DNA of 64,000 nt from Pinus tabuliformis (lineage: Eukaryota > Streptophyta > Pinopsida > Pinales > Pinaceae), in assembly GCA_031772625.1 (NCBI GenBank), contig CM062819.1, forward strand, positions 821,725,503 to 821,789,502, in the 5' to 3' direction. A program made the translations under genes and the position numbers. Of the stretch, positions 24,543 through 36,800 are shown in pieces (position 1 is the stretch's first letter; each line of letters starts with the position of its first letter). The notes under the pieces are model-generated. The model made no database searches. It was not told the DNA's origin and worked only from the letters and a program-made list of their open reading frames with translations.

Positions 24543-24952
24543 TAAGATAAATGCCAATATTACTTAACTCCAATTGTTCAATTAGATTAGAAATCTTCAA
24601 GTAAAGAACACTTAGAGCTTGGTGTTAATATGAGATTATCATTCACAAATAGATAGAAGAGATAATGAAGACACAATTAGATACCAATATTCAATGAACT
24701 CTTAGATCTATTAACCATTTAACAAGATGAGATTAATGTGCTTTCAGGAGTGAGTTTGTTAGATATGAACTTATGGCTCTGTAGATCATGCACTCACAAG
24801 AAAACGCAATGTTAGATTCCAATTATAAATACTAGCAACCTTCTTCACAATAACACATAAAACCACGAAAATAAGAAACATTTATTATCAATAGAGTGTG
24901 AGCAAGGAAGTCCCTTATGTTACTCACGTTCCAATGTTTACGAAATGAGTCA

Positions 24953-25012
24953 TGAGTAACTTTATGACAACAGAGAGTTAGGCCTCTAGGCCTAGCGTCA
25001 TAAAGTTACTCA
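24953..25012. repeat. Perfect 16-bp inverted repeat at a rearrangement breakpoint
   Basis: The arms TGAGTAACTTTATGAC (24953-24968) and its exact reverse complement (24997-25012) flank a 28-bp loop that itself contains AGGCCTCTAGGCCT. Only the left arm has a counterpart in LTR-B. The right arm starts the filler sequence that replaced 1.76 kb, so it looks copied in inverted orientation. Confidence 0.85.
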
Positions 25013-26449
25013 AGGGATATTTGAAGAAGATATAGTCTAGTTATAAAGTGTTATTTGAAGAAGATATGCAAGGGTTAGAGATAGATCTAGGCCCTTGAGG
25101 CACACACAACAGATCAATGAGATAAAGACACCATGAACTGAAACCCGAAGTATTTTATTATGAGTTTCAAACGTTCCCAACAGAACAGTGGCTTCACACT
25201 AGCATTACAAAATTACATTTAGACCAGAGTCACTATCATCGTCTCTTGAGAAGAAAATGGCTTCTATTTTATAGATAAATCCTCCAAGTGGAAAATAATG
25301 ACTAGTTGGCTTGATCCCCATCAAAATAATCTCGACCATCGATAAATTTATGGTCAAATTTTAATCTGTCATTGAAAATATTTATTTTTGAGGAATTTTT
25401 CAATTTCTCATTAAAACGATTTTTTATTAATCCAAAAATAATTATTTTGGATTAATTTTGTCAAAAATTTGACTTTGACTTAACCACCTAGGTCCAAGGG
25501 CTTAATTTTTCTCAAAAAATCCATTTTTGCCTTGGTGGGGGACCTCCAAAATTTGAATTCTTCTTTACCCACGAATTTTTTGGTCATTTTCCACTTGGAG
25601 AAATTAATTTCTCAAGAAATAAAATTTTGACTCTAAATTAATTAATTTTTTGGCTTAGGATTATATTTTTCTTTTGCTAGAAAAATTAATTGATTAACAC
25701 TTGAGGGGAATAATTATTTTTCCACCTTCAAATATTTTAACCATGGTTTCTGATTGTGTGGGACCATGCACCAAAATATTTTTTACATCAGATAATTTAC
25801 AAATTCAACCCTCAAAGGGGGGATATCCGTTCACTATAGACCCTCAAAAATTTTAGCCAATTCTGTGGCACAAGATGATCTATTAGACCAAGTGATATGT
25901 AGTAAAATAATTTAGCCAGATAGCTTAAATTATTCCCAAATCAAGTTTACAATAGACTTGACTAAGAACATTAGGACTCACCTAAGACTTTGACAATAAA
26001 TTCCACCCTAGCTTTGGGGTAAAGCTGGAGGGAAAAACATTGTCGATTATCCGTGTTTAAAAACACACATAGATCAGTGAGATGAAAAACCTCCTAGGAT
26101 GAAATTCGTTGCAAAATTCATAGGCTTACCTAGGTTGTTACATAATTATGAGTCATACTAACATCATTTACGTTACAATTTTCATAAATTGGATTTAAAA
26201 TGGCATAATGATTGGTTGGTTGATGATTCTAAACTTTGAAAAAAATGTGTACAACTACTTCCTTGAACTTGTAACAAAGTAGGTGCAACATCTAGCTCCA
26301 TATGGGTACATGTTGCCTCATTGAAGTGACGTGAGAATCCAGAATATTGTATCCAAGAACACAGAAGTCCATCAAATAGATTTCCATTCAAAATCAAAAT
26401 CATCATGCATATATAAAATATCTTTTGGAATAAAAAAAATCTACTCTAA

Positions 26450-27717
26450 CAAACCGAAATGTAAAGACATGAAACATAATTGCATAAAAGGAAAACTTAG
26501 CTAATGACATATATAAATGGTGTAGGGTTAGATATACTATACAAAGATGCCCTATAGCAATAGATGTCATCCTTGTAGTATAATTTGAGCATGAAACATT
26601 TGGCAGCTCCATGGGATCATCCTCCAGAGTATTCCGGTAGAAAGAATTTTCTCCAATGATACTCTGATAATATAAGTCCCAAACCATAGGTTGTCAAAAT
26701 TTTCCTTCATTTTGACTTGTCCCTGACATAGATTATCAAAAGTATTCTTGTGGGCCTCATCAATTTCCATAATATGATCAATTATTCTTTGTACTGCATC
26801 CTTATCAGCGGTAAATTGTTGTATAAGCTAATAAGCTGGAATCTTGAGATGAATAGGTAAATTTATTTCCAGACTGTAAACGAGCTCAAAATGGATTTTC
26901 CTGATATCCCTCTTCTTTGTGATCTTGTCTTACCATAATGCGTACTTGATCTTACTATCCCATGACCGCTTTTTATCCCCCACAATCCTTTTGATGATAG
27001 TTATCAAATTCTTGTTACTTGATTCTGCAAGACCATTTCCCTAAGGATAATAATTTTAATAACATGATAGAATAATGTCGTACTTGAAGCAGAAAGAAGA
27101 AGCTTTGGCATTGTCAGTTGTGATTTTGATGGGAACACCAAATTGGATGATATACTGATTCTCAATAAAATCTAGGACGACCTTCTTAATGGCATGCTTT
27201 GTTGGAATGACTTCAACCCACTTTGTGAAGTAATATGTTGTAGTGAAAACCTATGAATAGTAATTACTTGAATTCTGATTGAATTTACCAATGAAATACA
27301 ACCCCCATTGCTGAAAAGAGGCTTCTATTATAACAGGATGAAGAGGTAAGGCTACTAATTTATGCTTTCTGGTGAAAACTGGAACTCCTGGAAATTTCTG
27401 ACAAATTTATGCACATTTGAGAAAATGGTAGGCCAATAATATTCAACACACAAAATCTTGTGGGCTGTGGTTTTTGCTGCAAAATGGCTTCCACAAAACC
27501 CTCCATGGAACTCATTGATAAGATCCTTATATTTTTTTACATTTAGATACCTGAGTATTATCCCATCTAGACTTCTCCATCCTAGGCCATCTTTCAATAT
27601 ATAGTATTTGGATTCCCTCAATTTTAGAGCCCTCTTTTTATGAGCTACCAAGTGATTAGGACAAGTCATATTTGAAAAATAATAAATGATGTCCTTATAC
27701 CATTCGATCCTTTCCAA
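26450..27717 (-). pseudogene. Integrase remnant of element T
   Basis: Minus-strand frames at 27355-27717 carry the zinc-binding N-terminal part (HGGFCGSHFAAKTTAHKIL, then a WP motif). The core follows at about 26900-27200, including FGVPIKITTDN with the second catalytic Asp, and GLAESSNKN with the catalytic Glu near 27030. The C-terminal region near 26600-26720 has the gypsy-type ENFDNLWFGTY motif. Stops and shifts break the frame repeatedly. The integrase lies last in pol, downstream of RNase H, as in Ty3/gypsy elements, and no chromodomain follows. Confidence 0.75.
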
Positions 27718-27792
27718 TTTCTGAATCTTGGGGGAGATGGAAGGCTCAACAACTTGATTCTAGCAAACCAGCTCCAAAGATTTCTCATTACT

Positions 27793-29456
27793 TTATGTCA
27801 ACATCTGAGCTAATCCTTGGCCTTTGACAAGCTTGGTTGGTCTTGTCTCAAGATCATATTCCTGAATTTTGGTTACCCATCTGGCATGAGTTCCTAAGTA
27901 ATCAGTTTGATTCAATATATCCTTGATAGAAGAGCATGAAACAAAGGTGACAATAATTGGAATAACCCACATAAGTTCTGAAATGCTTAAGTAAATTGAC
28001 CAATGCATAAGCTTGTTTTTCCATAGTTTCGTAATTCAACTCTGAATTCTGCAAGGATTTTTTCATGAAAGTTATTGGTTGCTCATGGCCATCTTTGTTC
28101 TTTTGTAATAGGACACCTGCTACAATATTTTTGAAAGCAAATGAAAATACCGTAATATCCTTTGAATAATTTGGGCTAACCATGACATGGGCTTTAGGTA
28201 TAACATATTTGATATCTTGAAATCCCTTTTTACCTCTGTCTTTCCAAACAAACTTTGCATCCTTCTTTAAAAGACATTGTATATGCTTAGCAATTTTAGC
28301 ACAGTTTGGAATGAATCTCCTAAGCAAATTTTTTTTCCTAGGAAAGACTACAGGGACTTAAGATTATGTGGCAATGGAAATTTTTGAATAGCTTCAACCC
28401 TTTCATGGTTAATCTTGATACCATCTTTGGAAATGATGTGACCCAACAATTTCCTTCAGTTACCCCAAAAATAGATTTGGTGGGGTTTAATGATATGCCA
28501 AATTCTAAACATATGTCAAAAACCTACTTAAGATGTTTTGTATGAGCTTTACCATCTTTTGAGAAAATAGTGAGATCATCCTAGTAAATTTCAATGATTT
28601 TGCCACTTAATTCCTTGAAAGCATAATCCATAGCCCTCTAAAAAGTAGCCACTGCATTTGTTAACCCAAGAGGCATTCTGTGATATTGAAAGGTACCCCA
28701 AGGCATGGTGAAGGTTATCTTATGGCGATATTTTTCCTTAACCTAGACTTGATTTTAACCAGAAAACCCATCCAATAATGACGTCATACCAGACCCACTT
28801 ATCCTTTGAAGCATATTTTCCATGTTAGGTAAAGGATAATTATCTTACTTACTAGCCAAGCTAAGATTTTGGAAATCAATATAGAGCCTGATAGTACCAT
28901 TCTTCTTTATAACAATCACCAGATTTCACCACAAGGAGGAATGCGGATTTTGTTTAATGATACTAGCAACAAGCATTTTTCGTAACTCCTTCTGAATGAG
29001 AGGGGACAACTTAGGATTGATTTGCCTAAGTTTCTACTTAAATGGTTTAGCATCTTCATCTTTCAAAGGAATAATATGTTCAATAACATCCTTTCTGTAA
29101 CCTTTGAGATCATCGTAGGAAAAGGCCAAGACATCTAGATACTCAATGAGTAGATCTATCAAATTTTCTTTCTCTTCCTCAAAAGCCCCTTTACCAATTT
29201 TAACCATTTTTTGGTTATCAAGAAAACCAAAGTTCACTTCAATAAATTCACAAGGACCCATATTTTTTTCATCATCCCCTTTGGTGGAATCATTTCTATT
29301 AAAGAGTTGTTCCACCACCACCATATTTCCAAAAGTGGAGTTTATCACATCTTTACCTTTAGAATTAGATCCTTCTTCCTTGGAGAAAGCTTGGAAATTT
29401 TCAAACTCATCTAAGTGATTAAGAAAACGGACAATTTGTTTCTCATCATCAAACAC
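27793..29456 (-). pseudogene. Reverse transcriptase and RNase H remnant of element T
   Basis: From 29456 the minus strand gives an acidic linker, then the RT entry region (VLAFSYDDLKGY, near 29130). The RT core follows: IRLYIDFQNL near 28890, MPWGTFQYHRMPLGLTNA near 28690 and a YxDD box followed by LTIFSKDG near 28590. The RNase H region at 27902-28327 includes AKFVWKDRGKKGFQDIK and GVLLQKNKDGHEQPI. Stops in the RT core fall mostly at Gln and Trp positions. It is non-functional. Its closest family resemblance is to the plant Tat/Athila branch of Ty3/gypsy elements. Confidence 0.8.
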
Positions 29457-29599
29457 TTGCCAATGTTCTATATTATCCAGGATAGATGGTTTGAAAAATG
29501 ATTTCCATTTTGTTCTTATCCTTTATTAAATTATCAGATATTTGGATAGTAGAAGTGGCTACAATGAGCTCATCTACTTGACTATTTTCTTCTCTAGGT

Positions 29600-31883
29600 A
29601 TGATTTGTATACCAAACACATCAAAAAATACAATAGTATCCCATACCAAAATTTGGTACCTTTTAAGTCTATCTCTTTTACATGAGAATATACACTTGAC
29701 CTACTTGATGATAACATTGGAGTCCCCTTTCACACTTAATGATTTTATTTTGAGGTCCTTAACTATTTCAAGGCCCATCAAAAAAGCTTCATGTTGTCGT
29801 TGACATGTGTTACATATGTGTTGGTTGGTTGGCATTGATGTTAACCTGGTTGTTTGGGTTGCAGGTGTGTTGGATATGCACTTGTATGTTTGGTTACTAG
29901 TGGCTTGTATGGTTGAGGTGTAGATGGTCCTTGGCATGTCTACTAGCTTGGACTAACTTAGAGATGATGATGATATCCTTGATCATGTTTTTTCATACAT
30001 ATGTTAGTGGTTGCTATAGGAGTTAGAGTTGAGGAGCCTTGTTGATTAGTCTCCATGTCCAAAATCATGTCTCTCATGTTGGTGATGTTATACTTTGGGC
30101 TTGGAGAGGTTCTAAATGTGTTTTTGGATGCTTGAGATGGTTGTACAGGTGTTGGAGGATGTCTAACATGTTCAAGAGCTGCATACTATTGGCAGAGATG
30201 TTGTGGAGAATTTTGATGGCTCGGATGTTTAGTTTGGTTGTTGGTTGGAATCCTAGTCAACCTAGTTTGACTTTTGATGATGTTGGCGATATTCCAGTGA
30301 ATTGATGAAGTGTTGTAGAGGTGCTAGAGACTTCTAGAGGTCCTACAGAGGCTTTCCAAGCTTTGGTAGAAGTTTAAGCAGTTTATGAGCAAAGTTGACT
30401 GATATTTGACCATCCTTAGCCCCAGTCGCATGCATGCTAAGTCATGGGAGCGACTGAAAATATCCAGTCACATGGATCCAAGCATATGGAAGTGAATGAG
30501 GAATTCTAGTCACATGGAACCTATGTTATGGGAGCAACTAAGGTTTTTCACAAGATTTTTTCTGCATTCCTCACATTGCTCAGCTAATTTTGATGTTATG
30601 GTGATGTTATTGATCAGAACTTTTCAGTTTATGGTTGGAAAAGTTTGTGGGGCCTCTAGAAGTTGATCAAGTTTGAACATATCAAAGGGCTAGTGGAGTT
30701 AGTGTTTTATTTGATCAAAAAGCCTATCTCAACCAAATTTGAAGTGTGTGAATAGAATTTTTGAGTGATCCATAACCTGTACCATTTACTATATGTCTCA
30801 ATTCAGAAAAATGATAAATAGAGGAAGACATTGAGTTTATTTGGTTGATTGCTTGGAGAGTGTGTGAGCATGCCATTTTGAGAGCATTGTGAGTGAGTAG
30901 AGTATGCAGCATATGCTCACATAGTTTTTGCAGAGATATATCAAATATTCGTGAGCAGAAATTGGAGATATTGTTGGGAAGAAGATTCAAAATTTGTGTG
31001 TAGTTTGTGGCAGAAAATTGGTAGCTTGTGGTGTGTTTGAGAGTAGTATGTTGGTGTGAGTAGAAGCGAAGAATTTCCCTCCTCTATGTCAGATTTTTAG
31101 TTCATATTTTATGTGCAGAATGATGGAATTGTTGGGTTTCTCATGTTGAGTGAATTGAGAACCCAGTTTGAAATATTGTGAAACATGGTTCGTGTGGAGG
31201 AATTGTGGGTGTGGAGGCTTCAATATAGACAAAGAGTTCGCATTCAATAGTAGGAATATTTTTCTCCATCCAATAGGATTGGGATAGTCCAATGGTAGTT
31301 TGGTGAGGATCATTGGTCGTGGGATCTTCCAACGGATGGTAGTCCATAGATGAGTGAGAGAAACAAATTTCTGAATTGATAGATGTCATCATACTATAGA
31401 GTTTTCCAATTCGTCTGAATTTTGGGTGTAAGCTAATCCATGTACAAATTGTTCAGCAGATTAATAAAATAATTGAGCAGTGCAACAACAACACGGTGGT
31501 TTTCTTCCAAAAGGGTTTCCACAAGAAATACTTGTGTTCTTATGTGTGCATGCTTTTGTTTCTCATGGTTATTTCTCATGATTGTTATGATTTGAGTTTA
31601 TTGTTTCTTATATGTTTTAATGAACTAATGTTGTGTATGTGCATGGATATTTGAGTTTGTGGCAAAAGTTTAAATTGGTGGAAATTTATATAAAGGTCAT
31701 CACTACTGATTCACCCCCCCACCTCTTGGTAGTGATCATAGTTTCCAACACTTCATATTCGGCTATATTTTTGGTAGCTTCGAAGTATAAACATAAAGAA
31801 AACTTAAATACATGAACTGAAGGCAATGTTAAAACAATTTCATCCCCTTTACTTAGATTTGAATGAGCACTAACAAAACCCAT
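29600..31883 (-). pseudogene. Additional (archaeal-type) RNase H of element T, split by S1
   Basis: The first half lies at about 31883-31751 on the minus strand (YFEATKNIAEYE), the second at 29791-29600 (FLMGLEIVKDL, then VKGDSNVIIK). Together they correspond to the extra RNase H characteristic of Tat elements, which carries the Glu-bearing AEYE motif and the Asp-bearing GDS motif. The two halves are separated by solo LTR S1 (29792-31750), and the duplicated CTTCA lies exactly at the break. The domain lies upstream of RT rather than between RNase H and integrase. Confidence 0.75.
29792..31750 (+). mobile_element. Solo LTR S1 (1,959 bp), TSD CTTCA
   Basis: S1 begins TGTTGTCG and ends TTTCCAACA, with TGTTG/CAACA termini. 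It is flanked by identical CTTCA at 29787-29791 and 31751-31755. It has no internal LTR pair and no coding region, so it is best read as a solo LTR left by recombination between two LTRs. A C-run followed by CTCTTGG near 31716 and the short tail to CCAACA resemble the U5 end of some plant copia LTRs, which suggests plus orientation; that part is inference. Confidence 0.85.
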
Positions 31884-32099
31884 GTGTCATATCTTCTCCT
31901 TAGACTATTCTTCACTATTTGGAAAGATTATGGGATTAGAAAGAAAAACATAATTCTCAATGCTAGATTGCATCACAATGGGCTCTTCCAAAGGATTCTT
32001 GGGAGGAGAGACCTTTTCTGGAGCTTTATTAATTTCAATACGACCACTACAATGAAGACAAGGTGAAGGAGATGGGTGCTCATTTTTAGGATCTTCCAC

Positions 32100-33424
32100 T
32101 TAAGGGGCTTTGACAGTTTCTATGACCATATATTTTTGAACAAGACTCTTGATCATTTCACATATAGGAAAATATATTTTTTCATGACAGATCCATTCCC
32201 AAAAATCAAAATTCAAATTAGCCTCTGAAATATTCGAAGCAAATTCTTTGGTGTTAGACCGATCTTCAAGTAAAATCTCATCTTTTTCCTTGACATTTCT
32301 CGTGCTAAGAGACGTGAGATTTTTGACACTATGGTTATTTTCAATAACTTCCATCCAATCTTCTAAAGGCAAATGAAAATATTTTCCAAACATATTGACT
32401 TGATTTACAATTGTTGTAAACTTTTTACTTAATATGTTCTTCGCAATAGCACAAGATTCGTCATCATGGAATTCTGACAAGGTCTGCAAAAGGAGTGGGT
32501 CACCATATTCGTAGATTCCAAGGGATAGAGGCCTTTGCTCAGTCGAAGGATTCCTTTTTTTCCATGGATTACTTCTAGGTTGAACATTTTTCACTTGATT
32601 TCTTTCCATATGAATTAACCTAGACTGCATATCACTTATCGTTCCAGCATGCTCAATCCTCATTTCCTTAATTATTTGAGTTAATTATTTAATTGAGTCA
32701 CACTTTTATTCATTAATTTATTTTCCTTTAGACCTGGCTGGAACTCTTTCAAAACTAGGGATCTCTGACCTACTTGAAGCTTTCTTATCCTTTTCTAACT
32801 CCTTAGTTGCATTCTGAGTAGCAACTAAAGTGGCAGGCTTGTCATGTCTAATCTCATGTTGAGTGTCAACACCAAAGGCTTGAAGGTCTTTCTCTAACAC
32901 TGTTTTGTTAGGTGGCTTGTAATCTTGAGTCATTTCTTTAAGAATACCATTAAATATTTGATTAAATTCCTCAATTGTCTCATTTTCCCTTTTCTTAATA
33001 GAGTTGAGATCTTTAACCAAATATTTTCCTTCTCTTTTTCCCCAAATTTATCTTTGAATGTATCAATGAGGGATCGTAAAGAGTCAAATATATTATCTGA
33101 ATTGTCCTGAAACCAATCCAGTGCAACCTCTTCTAATGAAAGGACAAACAACCTCATTCTAACACCTTCATGGTTGTATGCAGTCGCATGATCATATCTT
33201 TGTATAAATGTGTTGAACTTTTTTATGTGATAAACAACATTGATTTCATTATTCCCCTAGAAAGTTGGGAGCTTGTTCATAGTAGATTCATATGGAAGAT
33301 CATGAGGATACCCATGGATGTTGGCAAAGTTGCAAGGCCTAAAATAATCTACGATGTCTTGATTGGCGATATTAAGAAAAAGAAAGTGGATATCAGGAAT
33401 ATCTTAATGTCCAAGAAAGATTAA
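32100..33424 (-). pseudogene. gag remnant of element T
   Basis: Minus-strand translation from about 33330 gives the gag capsid pattern: MNKLPTF, a helix with FIQRYDHATAYNHEGV, then MRLFVLSLEEVALDWFQDN and DTFKDKFGEKEKENIW. The frame continues with KKRENETIEEFNQIFNGIL. A separate open stretch (32663-32100) is Lys/Asn-rich and is not recognised; it may be the gag C-terminus. No zinc knuckle and no certain protease active site (DTG/DSG) were found before the extra RNase H. Frames are interrupted at least three times. Confidence 0.65.
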
Positions 33425-33831
33425 ATACTCTCTAGAATGTAATTTGTTTAACCGCAGTCTTATGACATTTTCAGGATTGGGAATGGGGTTAACCAATCTA
33501 CCAGGATTTCTACTAGATTAAGCTCTTGTGAATGGATGAATAAGTGGATTTTCCATCCAAACAGGAAACCAAACTAAATGTCCAGGTGCTAAAGGTGTGG
33601 ATAGAATAGATGAAAAGATTAGTGAGAGAAAAAAGGATAAGGTGATGAAAAGATGAAGAATGATGAAAGATGAAAAGATTTAGAAATTATCGTTGAGGCG
33701 TCAAGAATAAGATAAACTTGTCTTTGGAAATGACACCAAAAAATCTGGCATTGTTGGATCAAATGAGAGGATTGAAGGATTGAGAAAATGGTGTGAAGGA
33801 AAAAATATCATGACGACCAAGGACAAAAAAA

Positions 33832-33853
33832 TCTATCCCCGGAAACAACGCCA
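33832..33853 (-). other. Primer-binding site of element T (tRNA-Asp-like)
   Basis: The minus strand reads TGGCGTTGTTTCCGGGGAT followed by AGA, five bases inside the LTR edge at 33859. Compared with the complement of the 3' end of plant tRNA-Asp(GUC), I count four differences in 22 positions, two of them adjacent C-to-T changes. This primer type is shared by many plant gypsy elements of the Tat/Athila branch. Confidence 0.75.
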
Positions 33854-33858
33854 AAAAA

Positions 33859-36800
33859 TGTTGTCATTCATATTGTAAATTCACGGTGCGAAAACAACTC
33901 AGGTTGGGGGTTGTCACTTTGATCCCCGACCTCTCCATTCTAGTTATCTCCAATAGAAGGCTATAGGGGGTACTCCCTAGGAAGCGAAAGACAAGTTGGA
34001 AACCAACGAGTCTGGGAGACACGATTGAATGGCCTAGCCACTTGGTTAATTTAAAGAGATTTATATATTATATTAGATTTAGATGTGAGACTAGTGCCTT
34101 ATGGAGTCAATTTCTTGATTTATATCGATTAAAGACCAAGTAATTGGATGAAAAACCACTACTTAAATGCTTAACTATCCTATATGCTATGAAAATATTA
34201 AGACTTAAGTGTGATTCAAGGATATTTCTTACTTTTAATTGAATGCCTATTCTAGGTGTATCCTTCCTCTTAACTATTTTGAAGCTAGTCTCTAGAGTAG
34301 GTTGTGAGAAAGAGGCCGGGGGGAAGAAAGCAGAGGCTTGATTAATGATACCTCCCCTTAGATGCAAACCACCCAGTGCCTTTGGTGTTGTAGATACTTT
34401 GGCTCTGACGACTGCAAGGTCACCACGTTAACCACTAAATAGGTGTTATGCTCCTCGAGATAGATGAGGAAGGTTGTCCTATTATCTATCAATCAAGCTT
34501 ATGCTTGAAGGTAAGTTATTAAGTGAAAGAATAGCTTTGGATACTTAATGCAAAATTATGAGTGAGTGATCTTGGAGTGAGATTGTTTAAGGTTTCTTTA
34601 ATTACTTGGTTATTATTTGAGTTATGCACATAAGTAATTAACAATAGAAAGTAAAAGACAATATCATCAACAAGAATATGCAACAAATTCATAAGTGCCA
34701 ACAAAATACCAACAAGATACAATTGCTTAAGTATAATAAAGATGCTCTTCACAATGATTCACCAATATAGAGAGTTCACAATAGATATCCACTTACAACA
34801 ATTAACCAATGATATAGGATTCCAATTATGATTACTTGAAACAATTAGAAATCTTCAAAGACATTTCAACAAGATAAATGTCAATATTACTTAACTCCAA
34901 TTGTTCAATTAGATTAGAAACCTTCAAGTAAAGAACACTTAGAGCTTAATGCTAATATGAGATTATCATTCACAAATAGATAGAAGCAATAATGAAGACA
35001 CAATTAGATACCAATATTCAATGAGCTCTTAGATCTATTAACCATTTAACAAGATGAGATTCATGTGCTTTAGGGAGTGAATTTGTTAGATATGAACTGA
35101 TGGCTTTGTAGATCATGAACTCACAAGAAAACACAATGTTAGATTCTAGAGCCTTCCTCACAACAACACATAAACCATGAAAATAAGTAACAATTATTAT
35201 CAATAGACTGTGAGCAAGGAAGTCTCTTATGTTACTTATGTTCCAATGTTTACCAAATGATTGATGAGTAAATTTATGGCAGCAATGAGTTAGGCCACTT
35301 TATATGCCAAATGCAAGATGCATATGTTTGCCAAAATGTCAGAAATAAAAAACCCAAATGTTAAATCAACTTTGCCAACACAAGACTTTAAATGAATTAG
35401 CCTTCGTATGATGAAATTTTCTACTATTATATCAAACTTATTATGCAGATATGACAATCACCAAAACAATTAGATTTATGCCAAATTATGAATGCCCAAT
35501 TTACTTAAGTGACTTATTAATGTACTAGATACTTCACCAATAATTTTTATGTCAATTTAATGTAGATTTTGTCACTGTTATGAAGAGATTATAATGTTAT
35601 AGAAACACAATGAGATAAGAAGGGTTAGGAAATCAAACCCTCAGGCCTTGGGCCTTGAAGTTCATTTGAACACTTTCCCACAATTTCTCCAAGGTATAGA
35701 CCACCAGCAACTATGAAAATTCAACTCCAAATTTGTGCAAAACACGCCAATAGATCAGCCCATAATTTGAATGATAACCCACAACGAGGAAAAGAAGCCA
35801 AATGAGGGGAAATGAAGGGGCTAGGAAGGGGAAACAATCCTCTTAGAGGTTTCACCTAAGGTTAGAGGCCTAACTAGGCCTATGGTTCCAAGAGAAAGGC
35901 CACAAGGGCCTATGATAGAGCCTAAGGGGCTGTCGTTTGGCTTAAGGGAGGGCCAAGAGGCATGTTGTGGGTCATGGTAAGGGCAGAAAGGCTAGTGGAT
36001 GGAAGGAGAGGGGAAACAAAGGAAGAAGGAGGGACAATAGAGGAGGAGGGAGCTAGGGCAAGCTTGCAGCCAGGCCTTGGATGGATAAGGAGAGAAGAAA
36101 GAGGGGCAGAAGAAGGTGGGACGCCGCCTAGAAGGCCTATGACAGGGAGAATGATGGAGGTCAAGGGCCTTAGAGGCACCTCCAAGTGCACGACAAAGAG
36201 GAGGAGGGCATGTTGAGAAGGCTGAGGCCTTGGGCAGGCCTGTGGCTAGGGCAGAGCAAACCTTTAAGCTTCACAACAAGGGTAAGAGGGTTAGACAACT
36301 AGGGAAAAAGGATAAAAAAGGGATGCAACTAGGCTGGAGGGTGGACGATGGGCCTAGAGGCCCTAAAAAAAATTGAAACCCACGCCCAAATTTTGATTTT
36401 GCTTCAGATCTTCGAATTTTCTCAATTCACTGCAAAATTCCTTGATGTTGGCCCTGCAAAAATTTTGGAGACTAGATCTTACCCTCAAGGGCCTAGATCT
36501 ATCTCTAACTTCGGCATATATTCTTCAAATAGCTTGGATCTCACCTACACAAATGAAAATAAAAATACTTGAAACCCCAATATATACAACATTTCAAAAT
36601 AAACCCCAAACCTCAGCTACAAAACGAGGGTTAGAAAAACAAATATTCTACAAAAATTATTTTACAAAAAAATAATTTACAATTTATATAAAAATATACA
36701 ATGCTTGAAAGATTTTTTGAAGAATATTTTTTTATGATAATGACGATATCTTGATGTATTTCAAAAGATATATGTTAACTACAACCTTAGCAAAGTAAGA

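Larger units (their letters stand above)
22562..26290 (-). repeat. 3' LTR of element T (LTR-A)
   Basis: The segment runs from TGTTTTCACTCATATTG to GTAGGTGCAACA and aligns with 33859-38222 through most of its length. A minus-strand TATA box (CTATAAAATAG, about 25264-25274) has a counterpart in the other copy at 37211-37218, placing U3 at the right end and leaving a very long R/U5. Compared with the other LTR it has gained about 1 kb at 23550-24542 and lost about 1.76 kb, replaced by a 128-bp rearranged filler at 24985-25112. Confidence 0.9.

Noticed and set aside
35922-36216. Overlapping open frames on both strands in the GC-rich block of LTR-B
   Set aside because: Both are low-complexity, driven by GGAGG/GGCCT composition, and the block is part of an LTR. 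No domain or start context was found.
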